Below are positions 22,894-35,100 of a stretch of DNA of 64,000 nt, one piece after another. Each line of letters opens with the position of its first letter. Position 1 is the stretch's first letter. The notes beneath the pieces are model-generated. The model ran no database searches. It was not told the origin of the DNA and saw only the letters and a program-made list of their open reading frames with translations. Source of the stretch: Ampelocalamus luodianensis (Eukaryota > Streptophyta > Magnoliopsida > Poales > Poaceae); contig CM070620.1 of assembly GCA_036346255.1 (NCBI GenBank), positions 57,460,522-57,524,521 on the forward strand, written 5' to 3'. Both the position numbers and the translations under genes were made by a program.

Positions 22894-23121
22894 AGGACTA
22901 CCTAGCTCTACCTACTTCACAAGCATAAGAATGATCGATGGGTACTCGCAGAAAAAATAGAAATCCCTGACGTTCTTTGCGGTCCGTCACAAAAAACAAA
23001 GCCCGTAAAGGTTTCCCCGTTTTCACATTTATCTTTGCGTGTGGATATGTGCTTCCTTTCGTAAGAACAATTTTATATTACTGAATGATAAGTTTTATAT
23101 TACGCCGATATATTTGCAGAA

Positions 23122-24849
23122 ATGGCCGACCCGAATGACAACATGGACGATGCCATCATGGATATTATCAACAATGGCGCCTTACAAGGTGCCCAAGTCG
23201 AAGGTGATGACAACAATCAAGAAGTAGATGACGGAGTCGATGCTTGCCGATTATGAAGATGAGGTCTATCTACAATCTCTTATGTATCTACAATCTCTTA
23301 TGTATCTACAATCTCTTATGTATCTACAATCTTTGTGTTTCTACATTCGTAGCCCTCGGATCGACGACAACAACGGGAAGAGTAGAAATGTACGAGGCCA
23401 GAAGAAGCCGTTGGAGGGTCGGTTCATTCTCTCGAATTCGAGGAGGATACAGCAAAGTACTTGGACCACATGCACGAAATTTGTCACCATCGTGGGTGCC
23501 TTGTAAGGGACAGGATCCGATCAATGCTCGTGAATGGAAGCAAAAGAAAGAGGCTCCTCATATTAGTTTTGTCTCTGATCGTGACAAGGCACTAGTTTGG
23601 CAAGATGTCCTTCAACATTTCGCGCTCGATACAGAAGATGAAGCTTTGAAGGAGAGAGTTAGGAACTGGGCTATGAAGAAGATGGCCACACAATTCCAGT
23701 GTTGGAAGAAGAAATTGTACAACACATTTATCAAGAAGAACTCGACGCGATTTCAACACTAAGGCCTACGTCAAGTTGAGGCCGTTTAGGGATGAGTTTA
23801 TGCAGTTCAAGACATCGGAAGAGGGTGAGGCACGGGTGAGAAGGAACCAACAGAATGCCCGACAAAGCAATACCACCATCACTTGGGATCGGTGGCTCTG
23901 AGTGCCATTCCTAAGTGGGAAAGAATGGAATGAGAGATTCTTACCAAGGGATCGAACAGAATCAATCAAGCGCCCGAGCGCCAAGTATTGGTTTTTCGGT
24001 CATGGGGGAAGCCTGGACCTAGAGACCGGAAAGATAGTGTATGGCGCAAAACTCCAAAGAGCAGCAGAAAGATTTGCTTATGCTCGAGGCTTGGCTGAGA
24101 GTGGCAGGTGGCAGCCGAACAGAGATAAGGATGAGCTGACATACGCCCTGGAGAGTACTGAACACGGTGGGCGAACAAGAGGCTATGGGGAGGTGTCGGG
24201 AGCATGCCTTCCTAAAGACAAAGCCACCTATAGAAGCCGCCAGAGAAAGAAGGACGAGGAGGCGAAGCGGATGCGCAGGATGGAGGAAATGGTTCTTGAG
24301 TCACGGGAAGTGGCTCGTGAAGCAGTACAGCGAGAAAAAGCACTTGAAGCCAAAATGAATGAGGAAATCAAAAGGCAAGTGCAGATAGCAGTAAGTTCCA
24401 TCCAAAGGCAAACTGCATCAGAGCCGGGAGTCAACATCAGCCCCCCTCATCAGTTGAAAAGCAGTTGCGCTTCCACAGAGGTGCCAGTGATTCAAGATGA
24501 CGCAGGGCTGCGCTTCCCCGTGGATGACATCACCGATCCTCTCACGACATGTGAGCTGCACATTCCAGAGGGGAATGCCACCGTCATGGTGGCTATCGGT
24601 GTTGTATCTCGTATCGACCCTACGAAGACACCAAGATGCCATGGGGCATTAATACCTCCTGGATATGCTAGCGTATCGGTGGATAGAGTTGTGAAAGGTT
24701 ATAGCAATGTGCGTCTTGACATTGAAGGAGGTGATGGGGAGAAGACTTTAGGAGAAGCGGAGAAGACATTCATATGTTGGCGCAAGCGCTATATCATTAT
24801 TCTGGCGCCACCTCCTCCTCCTCAACAACCTAACCCTAGGTGCGGATGA
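23122..24849 (+). pseudogene. CACTA second ORF, N-terminal half: Transposase_24 (Ptta/En/Spm) and DUF8039-like
   Basis: The start ATG (MADPNDNMDDAIMDIINNGA) follows a TTTGCAG splice-acceptor-like sequence, suggesting a 5' UTR intron. An acidic N-terminus is followed by a repeated YLQSLM stretch. Frameshifts then lead into a Transposase_24-type region with SFVSDRDKALVWQDVLQHFA, KYWFFGHGGSLDLETGKIVY and QPNRDKDELTYALES (about 23,560-24,160). A charged coiled coil follows (RRMEEMVLESREVAREAVQR, about 24,270-24,390), and then a DUF8039-like block with VDDITDPLTTCELHIPEGNA, GYASVSVDRVVKGYSNVRLD and FICWRKRYI (about 24,520-24,795). In this family the product is thought to bind element ends. Stops at 23,254-23,256, 23,760-23,762 and 23,898-23,900 and frame changes make it a pseudogene. 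The part from 23,902 to 24,849 is one open frame of 315 codons. Confidence 0.85.
23268..23339 (+). repeat. 18-bp tandem repeat, four copies, in frame
   Basis: TATCTACAATCTCTTATG is repeated about four times without gaps, the last copy diverging. Because 18 is a multiple of three, it encodes YLQSLM repeats without disturbing the frame. Confidence 0.9.
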
Positions 24850-24983
24850 AAGTGAACGAAACATTTTTCACTAATTATGTATTGGCTTAAATAACGGTTT
24901 ACTCATACCACGTTGTTTTCAGTGCAGAACCTCCCCAACCTAAGTCCAATTATCCATTCACCACCGGTCACGGTGTTGCGGCG

Positions 24984-25442
24984 ATGACAATGAAGTGGAA
25001 GACACGGCTGCATCCCCACCGGCCCCATCTCCTCCACGACGGGATCCAATGCCGCCACCGGCCCCATCGCCTCCACGGCGGGCTCCAACGCCGACACCGG
25101 TCGCCCCATCGCCTCCACGGCGGGCTCCAACGCCGCCATCGCCCCATCGCCTCCACGGCGGGCTCCAACGCCGACACCGCCCGCTCCATCGCCTCCACGG
25201 CGGGCTCCAACGCCGACACCGCCATCGCACGCCTCCACGGCGGGCTCCAACGCCGCCACCGCCCCATCGCCTCCACGGCGGGCTCCAACGCCGACACCGC
25301 CGGCCCTCGCCAAAGAAGAGGCCCACCCACAAGCACGGCGTCGGCCCCACCCGCCAAGAAGAAAGCCTCGTGGAGAACACCAGCTATTTCTAAGACGACG
25401 AAACTTTCCTATGAGAAGACCGCCGAGGAAATAGATGCTTGA
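24984..25442 (+). pseudogene. Pro/Arg-rich repeat linker of the second CACTA ORF
   Basis: Roughly seven degenerate copies of a 33-39-bp unit (CCATCGCCTCCACGGCGGGC plus CTCCAACGCCGACACC) cover 25,030-25,300. In the coding frame they give PSPPRRAPTP-type peptide. Unit lengths that are not all multiples of three break the frame several times. Similar Pro-rich linkers join the DUF8039-like and Ulp1-like parts of related CACTA proteins. It ends with a Lys-rich segment (PPAKKKASWRTPAISKTTKL). Confidence 0.75.
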
Positions 25443-27192
25443 TGAAACAGATGTGGAGCGGTTTCTTCGCGAAAGTCAAGGCTAAAAGTGAAGCGGCGAA
25501 ACCACGAGAAGCCGTGCTTCTTAAACGCCCGAAGTTCTAAGGCAAAGGGTGGACGCTCACGAGAAAAAGTTACGTCATGCTCGTAAGGATTCGCCACTAT
25601 CGGACTATGACCGCACTCTCACCAAGTCAATTGAGGAGGCGAAGAACAAAGAGAAGAGAGCACGGAAGGGTGTTGCACGGCTCGGGAACAATCACGACAA
25701 TCGGTGCCCCACTAGTTATTGGGAATGAATATGGTTCAAACACGAACGTGCTAGAACAGATATCGGAAACGTGCATTTGGATCAACTTGATGAATTTTTC
25801 GCGAAAGCGGTCTAAGCATTTCCCAAATGCTCGCAGAGCACACATCGAAAGTGCTCGGAAGTTGATCATTGGAAGAAGGAATATGTATATGGCAAGAGTC
25901 TATACAACCACGAGAAGCTCATGGAACCGTGACGCAAATGTACTTGTTAAACAAGTGGTACATGGCGGCATGTCGCAGAAAAGCGGATGACTTTATTTGC
26001 GTCAAAATTATAAACCATCATTACTTCCGTGGCGATGACATTATAATGGTTCGTTTAATGAGTTACACCAGCTATGCCACATGGACGCTCTAGACAAATC
26101 TCTCATCATTTGCTTTTGTGCAGACGTGATTCTTTCTTTTAATAATCTCACTCTAGCATATGTATATGTATAAGTAATTATCCTCACACTAGCTAGCATG
26201 TCTATACATATGCAGAGACATGATGAGAGACCTCACACTTAGAAATGACAAGAACATTGGTTTCGTTGATCCATATATCGTATTCAAGGACCCAAACACT
26301 CCCCACGATCAATGGAGACCTCAAATGGAGAGGAATTTTGGAGGTTCTTGATCAACCAAAAGAACAAAAGATTTATACTCTTCCCCTACAACTTTGGGTG
26401 AGTGTTGTTATCGTGTACACATTTTACTTTACTTACTCAATCCAACATAAAGATATATATGTTGACTCTATAAACAAATGCAACTTTCATGGATAACGAT
26501 TGTCTTCGATCTCTCCGCGGTCATTTGCTAATCTATGACTCGTTGAGAAAACCGTAGGAACATTACCAAGATATGATAGACATTATCCAGGGGTAACTTC
26601 GATCTTTAAATATTTATTCATGCTCTTTAACTCTGCAATAGTTAATTAACGATCCAATTATTGGGCGTGGTTTGGGCTTGGTTCGTTCGGCTACACCGTC
26701 CGGATCCAAAGCGCCACTTCGATCCACACCGATCGGATGTAAGTTGTACTAGCTCCCGCGTCTTTACCTTATCATGCTTCAGCTCACGCGCGGGATGACG
26801 AGAGTAATCTTTTTATATCGTACAGTGGGTTCTACGTCAGCCACCAGGCAACAATTTGTGTGGATACTACGTTTGCGAGTTCCTCATGGTGTATGCAAAA
26901 AGAACCCATCTACAGATGCAGAAAGTACGTAACAAGTATATATAATAAATCCATTTTATTTATTTGTTGCTATTAAATAAATCTTATGTATATTAATACT
27001 TCTTTCGTTTAATGCAAATTGAAGGAGATATGGTTGAAGGAACAGGTGTTGGATATGGACCGCCTCAAAGGAATTCAAGAGACAATCGCAGGATTTCTTA
27101 ATGAGCATGTCCTCAAGCCCGGCACCGAGTTCTACTTTAACCTAGATGAACCATTGAAGCCAAACCAGGACGAACATTTGTATGACATTTAA
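25443..27192 (+). pseudogene. CACTA second ORF, C-terminal half: Ulp1/C48 cysteine-peptidase-like, with introns
   Basis: Readable exons give a SUMO-protease-like (Ulp1, peptidase C48) domain of the type fused to some grass CACTA ORFs. Blocks are NKWYMAACRRKADDFICVKI (25,945-26,005), RNDKNIGFVDPYIVFKDPNT (26,239-26,298), FHW (catalytic His, about 26,486-26,494), YDSLRKP (catalytic Asp, about 26,533-26,556) and PPGNNLCGYYVCEFLMVYAK (catalytic Cys, 26,842-26,901), then a tail ending LYDI at 27,189-27,192. Introns are suggested by GTGAGT at 26,398, GTAACTT at about 26,592, GTAAGTT at 26,749 and GTACGTA at 26,925, each ending the conserved sequence at the expected place. Frameshifts and in-frame stops (for example TAG at about 26,555 within the Asp-containing exon) make it inactive. 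Role in transposition is not established. Confidence 0.8.
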
Positions 27193-27257
27193 GTGGAGGA
27201 CAACATTTGTGTTGTAAATACCAAGGATGCATGAATAATTTTGTAAATTTTTTGTGC

Positions 27258-27300
27258 ATATATATATATTATACATATATATAGCTCCATAATATATATA
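27258..27300 (+). repeat. (AT)n-rich microsatellite
   Basis: Runs of ATATATAT interrupted by TTATAC and GCTCC lie just downstream of the second CACTA ORF. Confidence 0.85.
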
Positions 27301-27457
27301 GTTTCATACTTTATTTGTGTGTAATAATGTTCCAAACTAAATTATATGTGCGCGTATACATATATTAGCAGCGAAGAATACGCATTTGAAAACCTAATGT
27401 AATTGTAAAACCAAAATCAATAATGAATTGAAATGGAAACAAAAAAGAAAAAAAAAA

Positions 27458-27689
27458 CACCTTTAGTCCCGGTTGGTAATACCAACCGGGATTAAAAGGC
27501 CAGCCCGTGGCTGATCTGGCGGATTTTAGTCGGTTGGTATTACCAACCGACTAGTTGTCGACCTTTAGTCCCGGGCTTGGGACCCGGGACTAAAGGTGAG
27601 ACATTTAGTCCCGATTTCCTAGTCCCGGCTCTATAACCGGGACTAGAGGCCCTTTAGGCCCGGGACCAAAAGTCTGTTCTGTAGTAGTG
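27458..27689 (-). repeat. Right terminal region of the CACTA element (TIR plus subterminal repeats)
   Basis: On the minus strand the end reads CACTACTACAGAACAGACTT, the canonical CACTA terminus. Inside it lie repeated CGGGACTAAAGGT / ACCTTTAGTCCCG motifs and the inverted pair GGTTGGTAATACCAACC (about 27,470-27,487) with a diverged second copy near 27,533-27,550. These are the sites expected for binding by the TnpA-like protein and for excision. Confidence 0.9.
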
Positions 27690-28291
27690 TTTGAACGAAG
27701 CAATTTCTCTCCGCAACTCACGAAACGAACGAAATTTCAGAAATTTCGCCGAAATTATGAACCCTGTCGCATATGCAATTGGAATATTTACTCGGTTTAA
27801 TATCATACCTTCATGATATTTTCAATGGAATTTTGGTGTTGATGCTTAATTAGCTTATACAATACGAAACACAATTTTTGTGGAGGGAATATAAAAAGTA
27901 AACGAAATGTCCGACTGGAAACTGGTCAGTTCCTGATCAATTTCTGACTGGGGTCTTGGTCTGAGAAATATGGCATGCGCTGTTTGGTAAACACGAGAGA
28001 ATAAGAATTCAGCAAAAATGGACTACACGAATTCTGTCTATAAACTTAGGGAAATATCTCCGGTAAATAGATCGCCGTTCTCATGCCATCGAACAACCAG
28101 CAACAACACAAAATTGCATAAATGATTTGGGTCCCCGAATGCGGACCTAATGGTCCAGTAACTCCAGTTTCGGGTGGACGGCCCGGCTACGGCACGAGGG
28201 GTGTCGCGCCTCGCTGCCGCCTCCGCCGCCGGGCCGCCGACGGCCGCAGCGGGACCCCTCGGGATTTGGAGGCGTTTTGAACCAGAAGGTA
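27690..28291. other. Unassigned DNA flanking the CACTA element
   Basis: AT-rich sequence to about 28,130, then a GC-rich stretch (28,150-28,280). It contains no recognisable domain, LTR end or RNA gene. It may be pre-insertion host DNA or part of an older element. Confidence 0.4.
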
Positions 28292-28355
28292 CTTACCGTG
28301 TAGCCGTACCCCACGTCGTAGTTTTACCGTGTAGCCGTACCCCACGCCGTAGTAG
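28292..28355 (+). repeat. Two-copy tandem repeat, about 31 bp
   Basis: TACCGTGTAGCCGTACCCCA plus CG(T/C)CGTAGT is repeated twice in tandem. Meaning unknown. Confidence 0.8.
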
Positions 28356-28359
28356 TACT

Positions 28360-28744
28360 TGGTATTATACTGATCAATTCAACACAAGAACAACCGAAAG
28401 TTCAATCCAAAAAGAAACAAGAACAAACGGGTAAATATGGTCTATAGATTGCTTGCAAAATCTGGCACTCAAGTTGTAAATTACCTGGAGATCATCGTTG
28501 AGGGTGACGTGGTTGATGGACCCGTAGTGGTGTAGAAGAGGGCTAGGTTTGGAAGAACACCACACGGCAATGCAATGCCGGGTATGCCATGTATATATCA
28601 TGTGCCGGATCGGCCACAGTACACCAAAAGGAAACGGCTGATTACAGAAGATTACAACGGATTCCAAAAGATTACATGATCTCATATATCTACAGGAGAT
28701 CAGTTAGTATCAATACAATCAATCTATACAAGTGCCGTTGCGTC
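28360..28744 (-). repeat. Possible 3' LTR of the copia-type element (uncertain)
   Basis: Downstream of the gag fragment on the minus strand, the sequence has features common in copia LTRs: GAGATCATGTAATCTTTTGG near its start, a TGATATATACATGG TATA-like site (about 28,586-28,600) and a T-rich tail. A second LTR and the exact ends cannot be found, so this is tentative. Confidence 0.3.
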
Positions 28745-29365
28745 TAGGACAGCCCAGACGTTGATGCCAAACTCCGGATACGGTGGTCGTGGACAAGAGA
28801 GCATGGGAGGATGCCACGGTAGCAGTGTGTGGGATGGTGACCAATGTTGGACGCCGCTTGAGAGAGACGTGGACTGAGACCATGAAGGATAGTAAGCACC
28901 AGGCTTTTTGTCGGAGACGGGTTGGTCGACATCGTGAAGAGCATTGGCGATGGACTTGCGCTTGGTGCAGTATGCCGTGATAGACAGATCACCTTGCACC
29001 ACGGAACTGAATTCTGTGGTGAGGTAGATTGCCCAGTTTTCCTTTTTGTGGGGAAAAAGGTCTTCGACTGCAGTCCATAATTCACGGGTGGACTAAGATG
29101 GTTCCATGGTGATGTCAAGGATCTCATCCGACATGGATCCGTAGAGCCATGTCAAGACGGTTAAGTCTTGTTTCACCCTGTTGAATGAACTCGTAGGATC
29201 ACCAGAGCCATTGACATGACGCAAGAGGTCGAATTTGCCGAGCATGGCAGTGAAGAACGTCCTCCACTCGTGTAGTTGGACGCCGCAACATCAAGTGTAA
29301 CTAGGATATAAGTTTTGAAACTAGCTACATTGACGGCTTACGCTACTGTTACATGTGGGAGGCAG
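28745..29365 (-). pseudogene. copia-type gag (UBN2-like) fragment
   Basis: Minus-strand translation gives the N-terminal part of a Ty1/copia-type gag polypeptide: VTLDVAASNYTEWRTFF, then LRHVNGSGDPTSSFNRVKQD, LTVLTWLYGSMSDEILDITM, STRELWTAVEDLFPHKKENW and VVQGDLSITAYC, ending near SLVLTILHGLSPRLSQAASN. An in-frame stop follows EPS at about 29,094, and frameshifts occur near 28,900. No pol follows. Its upstream side is cut by the LTR of element F at 29,388. Gag of such elements forms the particle; this fragment is dead. Confidence 0.82.
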
Positions 29366-30335
29366 AGAGATCGATGGAGAGGGCTTGTGTGGGGACCCCG
29401 GGTTATCTCTATAAGACCGGGACTAAGCATGGTCTTAAAGACATAACTCTGGACCTCCAGTAAATGGATTCTAACTTAACTCAATCTAAATGAGAGGCTT
29501 AACTGAAAACTAGAGCCCCGACGATCATACGTGCCGCTCTTCTGCGAGCACTACATGATTGTCGGTCCTCCAACAAGTCAAGCACTACACTTAGCAAGTT
29601 AAATAAGAAGCCATGAACAGCGAGTATGACTTATATTGGTTCCCAAGATCAGCGATCAATATATCCATACTCTCATACAACGTTGGTCACATCCATACAA
29701 CACTCACACATAAATAGTACAAAAGTCATACATCATAGTTCCAAGTTTACAACTAATACAAGTAGCCAACCGGCCAAATTAAACGAGCTTATAATGTAGC
29801 AGCGGAAGCAAGTAAATAAACCAAAAGACCAGCAGTGGTATACCCCATAACCCATCGGCAACCGACTGGGGTTAAAAGATAGTACTACTTATCAGTATCG
29901 CCGAAATCGACACTGACAAGCTCGTCGGGCTCGATATCTTCCTCACCTGTAAGCTAGTAGAACAAACTGGCTGAGTACCAAAGAGTACTCGCAAGTCTTA
30001 CACAAATAAAAATTATTTATGCATAAGGCTGTTCCAAGGGATGGCTCATATTGGCTTAGTTTTGCAAAAGAGACGAAACAAGGTACAACCTACACATACT
30101 AGTTTTTTAAGTATCATTTCAAAATCAGATTTGAAGTAGAAGTAAAGCATGTGAATAAGTAATGAATTGAATAACAAATAAATCATACGAATAGCAAAGT
30201 GGCTGTCCACTTTGATACAACAACAACCATGAACATCCATTCATGCCAATTTCCAAGTTATAACCACAATTTTAATTCCAAGTCTAACAATAAGCAGCCA
30301 CAATTTTAAGCGGTCGTCCATAACCGTGGACACAG

Positions 30336-30915
30336 CTATTCGAATAGATTTATACCCTGCAGGGGTGTACTACTTTACCCACACGACTTGATTAGCCAGC
30401 CCGTAAGCCTCCAGATGCCTCCGAATATAGCATACTTCCTATGGTATGCCGGCCGGGTAAATCAAGATATGGTCGTTTTTAGCAAGAAGATCCCATTGGG
30501 CTAAGTCCCTCAACCCAGCGCTCCTAGGAAACATAAGACGTTACGGTCTCTATACCCTATCGGCCCCTAAGGAACACAGGATTTCATGGCCCCGTGCCCT
30601 TACAATTTCACCACCGTGGGACTCAACACAACAAAACCTTCCCCCTACTTAACCATACATCACCCATATACCGCGTGTGGTAGCATGAGTTTTACTTGAA
30701 TCGCAACAACCCAAAGTTCGGTCCTTAATTGTCCAAACAAGTCCACCACTTACCAACGGCTCGTGCACAAAGCACCATCACTAACCAACACTTGTCCAGA
30801 CGAAAAGCTCATTTAAAATGACAAAATTTAACTCATAAAACAGACACAAAGGTCTGAAACAACAGTATATAATGAGAGTTGTGTATCCCATAATTGTCGG
30901 GTTATTCCCGACAAT
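30336..30915 (-). other. Conserved LTR core of F: palindrome and stem-loop
   Basis: CTATTCGAATAG at 30,336-30,347. Stem-loop ATTGTCGGG/CCCGACAAT at 30,893-30,901 and 30,907-30,915 with a 5-base loop. The spacing of about 550 bp equals that in E, but the stem sequence is almost entirely different. Confidence 0.7.
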
Positions 30916-31917
30916 CAGTTGCCTGTTCTAGACTTGCATGGCTAAGCAAACCCGAGCAATATAAATTAACATATCCTATCTTAAGCATGTGGTGCTGGAA
31001 TAATTCAAGGATAACCTCAATGAATAGGATTTAACTAATCTACATATCACAAAAATAGCGACAATATCAAAATAGCATGCAAGCAATTATCATTGCACTA
31101 TCCTAACAAAACTGGGATCAAATATGATGCAAAAAGAAAGTTCAAAGGATGCTTGTCTTGCTGGAAAAGTAGTTGTTCACTCTCAGTAGCGTAGGAATCA
31201 ATATCACTCTCTTCGGAATCTAAAGAATAGAAACCGATATAAACACCGAGAAATACTCCAAAAATTAAGATGCTAAAAAATACATGATTTTTTTACAGTA
31301 GCTAAGTCATGATTTTAGACGAATATTGGTTGAAAAATTATTTCATTTTGTTTTAGTATATGAAAGTTATGGTGGTTTGAATTTCAGCTTACAATATGTC
31401 TTAATTCATGTAATTTAATTATTTGGTCAAAATTTGTAGAACTGTAGTGGGACAATGGGTTATGTAGGTAAATAGAAAATATTAATACAAGTTCAAAACA
31501 GTTGAGTTTGCTTCAATTGGAGTTTTCATGATTTAGTTATGAATTTCTAAAGTTATCAGCATTTCCTTTTATAAAAATAATAGTGTTAATGGCCAATCAC
31601 CAAAATAATACTCTCTGCTACAGAGAAGAGTTTGAAACAAATTTTAATATAAGGTTCATTAAAAACGAAAATTATCAGAAGTGGTTTCACTCATTTTGGA
31701 GTTGAATTGAATTAGTTATGCATTTTTGAAGTTGCACATATTTTACAGTATATAAATATATTGGTTTCGAATTTCTTAAAGCATTTATCTCTTTTTCTAC
31801 CAAGCCATGCGTTAGCCACAGTCGCTGACAAGAGGGTCCACCAAGTCAGTGAGACGAAGCAGCGCACGCGTGAGTGAAACGTTCGGGCCATGCTTGTGAA
31901 CCGTTGGATTAAGATCC

Positions 31918-32095
31918 AACGATCCAAAATCGTGGCATGTTCGAGCAGCCCGATCGGCCCAACTGATCCTGATCGTCCATTTCGCATCGCACGGTCCACA
32001 ACCGTAGCGCATTCGAGAGGTCCTAACAGACCAACAGATCCGGACCGTCGATTTCGCATCTGACGGTCCACAATGACTCTAGTGCATTTGGTCAC
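31918..32095 (-). repeat. Tandem repeat of about 72 bp in LTR F
   Basis: Two to three degenerate units each contain GCACGGTCCACAACCGTAGC, GCATTCGAG and CGTC(C/G)ATTTCGCATC. They are preceded by the inverted pair CGTTGGAT/ATCCAACG at about 31,902-31,922. Confidence 0.7.
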
Positions 32096-32187
32096 TTAAG
32101 TGTACAACACGTGTTTAAATAGTTGGGTCCACACATCAGTCTGCTTTGTTTTACTTAACGCGTTGGTTTTCTGTGCGCGGGGCCCAC

Positions 32188-35100
32188 TATAACATCCCAA
32201 ATCAGGGTTTGTATTTCAAATGTATGAAAATGAGAAGGATTTAAAACTTTTGAGCATGTTTTGATTTTCTAGAGCATTTGCATGATTTGTTGCTTTTGAA
32301 ATTTTTGAAATCAATTAGAACATACCACTCAAATCATAACTCCAAAAGAAATCAGAAACGAAAACTTGTGATAATCTTCTGGAAATAATTTATTTAAATC
32401 TTATAATATTTATCTTGAATAAATATAATTTTTCCCGAATTTTTGGGACTGGTTTAAACCTTAAGAAAATTCAAACACCCTTTAATGACCTAGACTAAGT
32501 TTTAATTTATATAATACAAATTATAATAGTAAAAGTGAGTTTAATAATTTTTATGAACACTAGGGTGTCCTTGGAACACCTCTAATTAATTTCAAAATTT
32601 TAGGAAATTTATTTCTATTTTTAAGGCCCTGGTCAAAGTTATGAAAACTAGTTTTAATCTCAGTCAAATCCCTTACTGTTCCTTGGGCTCGAACCCGAGC
32701 CCGACTTGAGTCCGACCGCGCTTCTCGGCTAAGCCGCACCGCCTAATCGCACCGATGCATGTAGGCCGTTGAATCTAGTCCAACGGTCCAGATCAGCGGG
32801 CCGATCGGACCAGTGGAAGCGGCCACGAAATCCCAATCATCTGTTTTTGATCGTGTGTACCAGATCAAACCGGCCTGAGCCACTCACTATTTGACCGACC
32901 CGAGCCACCGATCCAACCGCGCCTGTTTGCAATTGAGTCACTGACGCACCGGCCCCACCTGGCAGGGGCTTCTTCCACCTCGGGCGGGCGCGAGCAGGAC
33001 TCGAGCGCCACGCGCCCGGCTCGCTCTGAGCGCCTCCGTCCATGCGCCGGTAACGTCGTTGTTTCACCGCCCCTCCCAACCTATCCTCGAGCTGTGCCTC
33101 TTAACACCGCCGCTTCCTCCGTTTTCAATCCCGCACAAAACCGCCTCTGAGCCCTCTTTTTCCCCCACTTCTCTTTCCGGCCGAGGAAGAGGAGGAAGCT
33201 ATTGTGAGCGTTCCTCTCGGGTAAGCTCAAAGCCCTTGCATTCCCTAGCCTCCTTAGTGCTTACCCTCTCCATTTTGGCTCACTTGAGCTCTTGTTGTTA
33301 CTTATAGGTTCTAAGTCCGGAATGTGTCCTTTTTCGGCTCCAGGGCGTGCACCGAATGCCACCATAATCCATTTCCTTTCTTTGGTAAGTTTTCTTCTCA
33401 AATTTGCGCGTCATATTGTGTGCCTGAGCATCACCAAGAGTTCCCCTCAACCAATTTTGGTATTGCACCACAGGAGCTGTGGATTTGGAAGCTTTCCCTA
33501 TTTTCGGCCAAGAACACCCCTTTCAGCCCCATTTCCGATCTGGTGAGATAGTTTTCGATTTTATGCAATGACACCATCTACACCACCTCCCCAAGCTTAC
33601 CCTACCATCATTTGATGGTCTTGTTGCTCAGGGAGTCTCCACCTCGTGAAGACCTACAGCCACCGCCGCCATTGCCATGGACGACCCCTCACAGAGCTTC
33701 CCCCGGGTTTTCTCTCCCTCTAGTAAGCTTCACTGAGTCTATCAGTAGCTAATGCTTGAGCTACTAGGCTCAATGCGTCATCGGTTTAGCACAGGCATGT
33801 ATTGCCGAAACCCTCCGCCGCCATCTCCGGGCCGCCGTAGAGGTCACCACCGGTGCCATTAGAAGCGCACAACTATTGTGCTCCAATCCGTGCCCTTGGA
33901 TTACGCGGTCGTGGACCACCGCACCGGCAAGCCGCCGTGCAAGCGAACGGAGCGGGAGCTCTGTTTGTCGGACAGCCGACAGCCTTGTAGCGGTGTGATT
34001 AGGAATTAAATGCAATGATTAACACTTAATGACGTGATCTGTGTCGGAAATCACTATTTAACCGAGTTAATGGTTGGCATTTAATAGATCTTGAGTCATT
34101 GACTCGTGGGCCCAAGGCAATTAGAGCATAGTGATCTGTGTGGTGAACCCGTGGACCGAGCTCTTGGCTTTCGGTCCATGCACTATGCATGTGGACCGTG
34201 CTAATGACAGGCGGGTCCCACCTGTCAGGTTTTTTCGGAAATCTTTTGAAAATTAGAAAATAGCACTGTTCATTGGCCCCACGGGTCAGTGAGTTGGGCT
34301 AGGTTGAGCTGGGTATAAAAAGTATTGTATGTTTATATACAATCCGAAATGCTTTATTTATGTACTATTAATTGGTTTAACTTCAAAATGACATAACTAA
34401 TTCATTTTAGCTCCAAAATTGATGATTCAAATTTTGTTAGTTTCTATTTTAAATATAATTTAATTTAAAATTAGATTGAACCATGTTTCTATTCCAGAAA
34501 ATGTTTGTTAGTAAAATAACTTTAGGTTTAGATTTATTTTGCACTAAAAATTGTTTTAACTTCAAAAATACATAAGTATTTCTCTGTAACTCCAAATTGA
34601 GTGAATCCAATTCTGTTGGCTTCCTCTAATAATGAAATTTATTGTAAAATTGGTTTTGAATATGTTACTATTTTTAAAAGAATTGCAAATACAATTAACT
34701 TGTGCTCTTTTCCATGTCTTTGGAAATTCATAAAAGATGCATCATAGCTTCAAATGAGATGAATCCAATTGGGTTGTTCATCCTATGAGGTGCTTGATTT
34801 ACTGTAAAAATTTCAAATGCACCACATTTCCAGAAATTTATGCCAAACAATTTAATTATGTTAAATAGTAACTTTTTGAATTTTAAAAGCTGAACAAAAT
34901 TGTTTTGATCATAACTTTTTCATAGAACATCCAAATCAATTGGTTCTTGTTTCTAAATTCATTATAAATCATACTCTTACTGCTGTAAATTTTTCAGAGC
35001 ATTTTGAGAAAGTTGGCTGTTGAGTCTTTTCGGTGTTCTTCGTTTTTTATCGGTTCTTTTTCGCTTTTTCGTTAGGTGCCGACGAGTGCGTTGATCTCGA

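Larger units (their letters stand above)
1..27689 (+). mobile_element. CACTA (En/Spm) transposon, left end outside window, split by two LTR retrotransposons
   Basis: A single decayed CACTA element is inferred from three things on one strand: a TNP2-type transposase at the left, a Transposase_24/Ulp1-like second ORF at 23,122-27,192, and a right terminus reading CACTACTACAGAAC on the minus strand, ending at 27,689. The order transposase then second ORF is the usual one in grass CACTA elements. Elements G (2,410-11,597) and I (13,263-21,888) interrupt it. The transposase coding sequence resumes immediately after G, which proves the insertion order. A possible 3-bp target duplication (ttt, 27,690-27,692) cannot be tested without the left end. 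That the two halves either side of I belong to one element is likely but inferred. Confidence 0.8.
29388..32187 (-). repeat. Element F: LTR fragment, interrupted by E
   Basis: On the minus strand the LTR ends GGTCCCCACA at 29,388, similar to the GGGTCCTCACA ends of C and D. The conserved CTATTCGAATAG palindrome (30,336-30,347), a nearby block like GCATACCATAGGAAGTATGC, and a stem-loop (30,893-30,915) lie at the same spacing as in LTRs B-E, which identifies it as a diverged relative. It is cut at 32,187 by the LTR of E; the rest should lie beyond the window. No coding sequence. Confidence 0.7.

Noticed and set aside
24958..25380. Long overlapping open frames on both strands rich in PSPPRRAPTP or WSPPWRRW
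   Set aside because: These are frame shadows of one GC-rich tandem repeat; only the plus-strand Pro-rich reading fits the surrounding CACTA ORF.
28174..28434. 86-codon open frame as host gene
   Set aside because: Ala/Pro-rich, spans a tandem repeat, no domain and no supporting splice or start signals.
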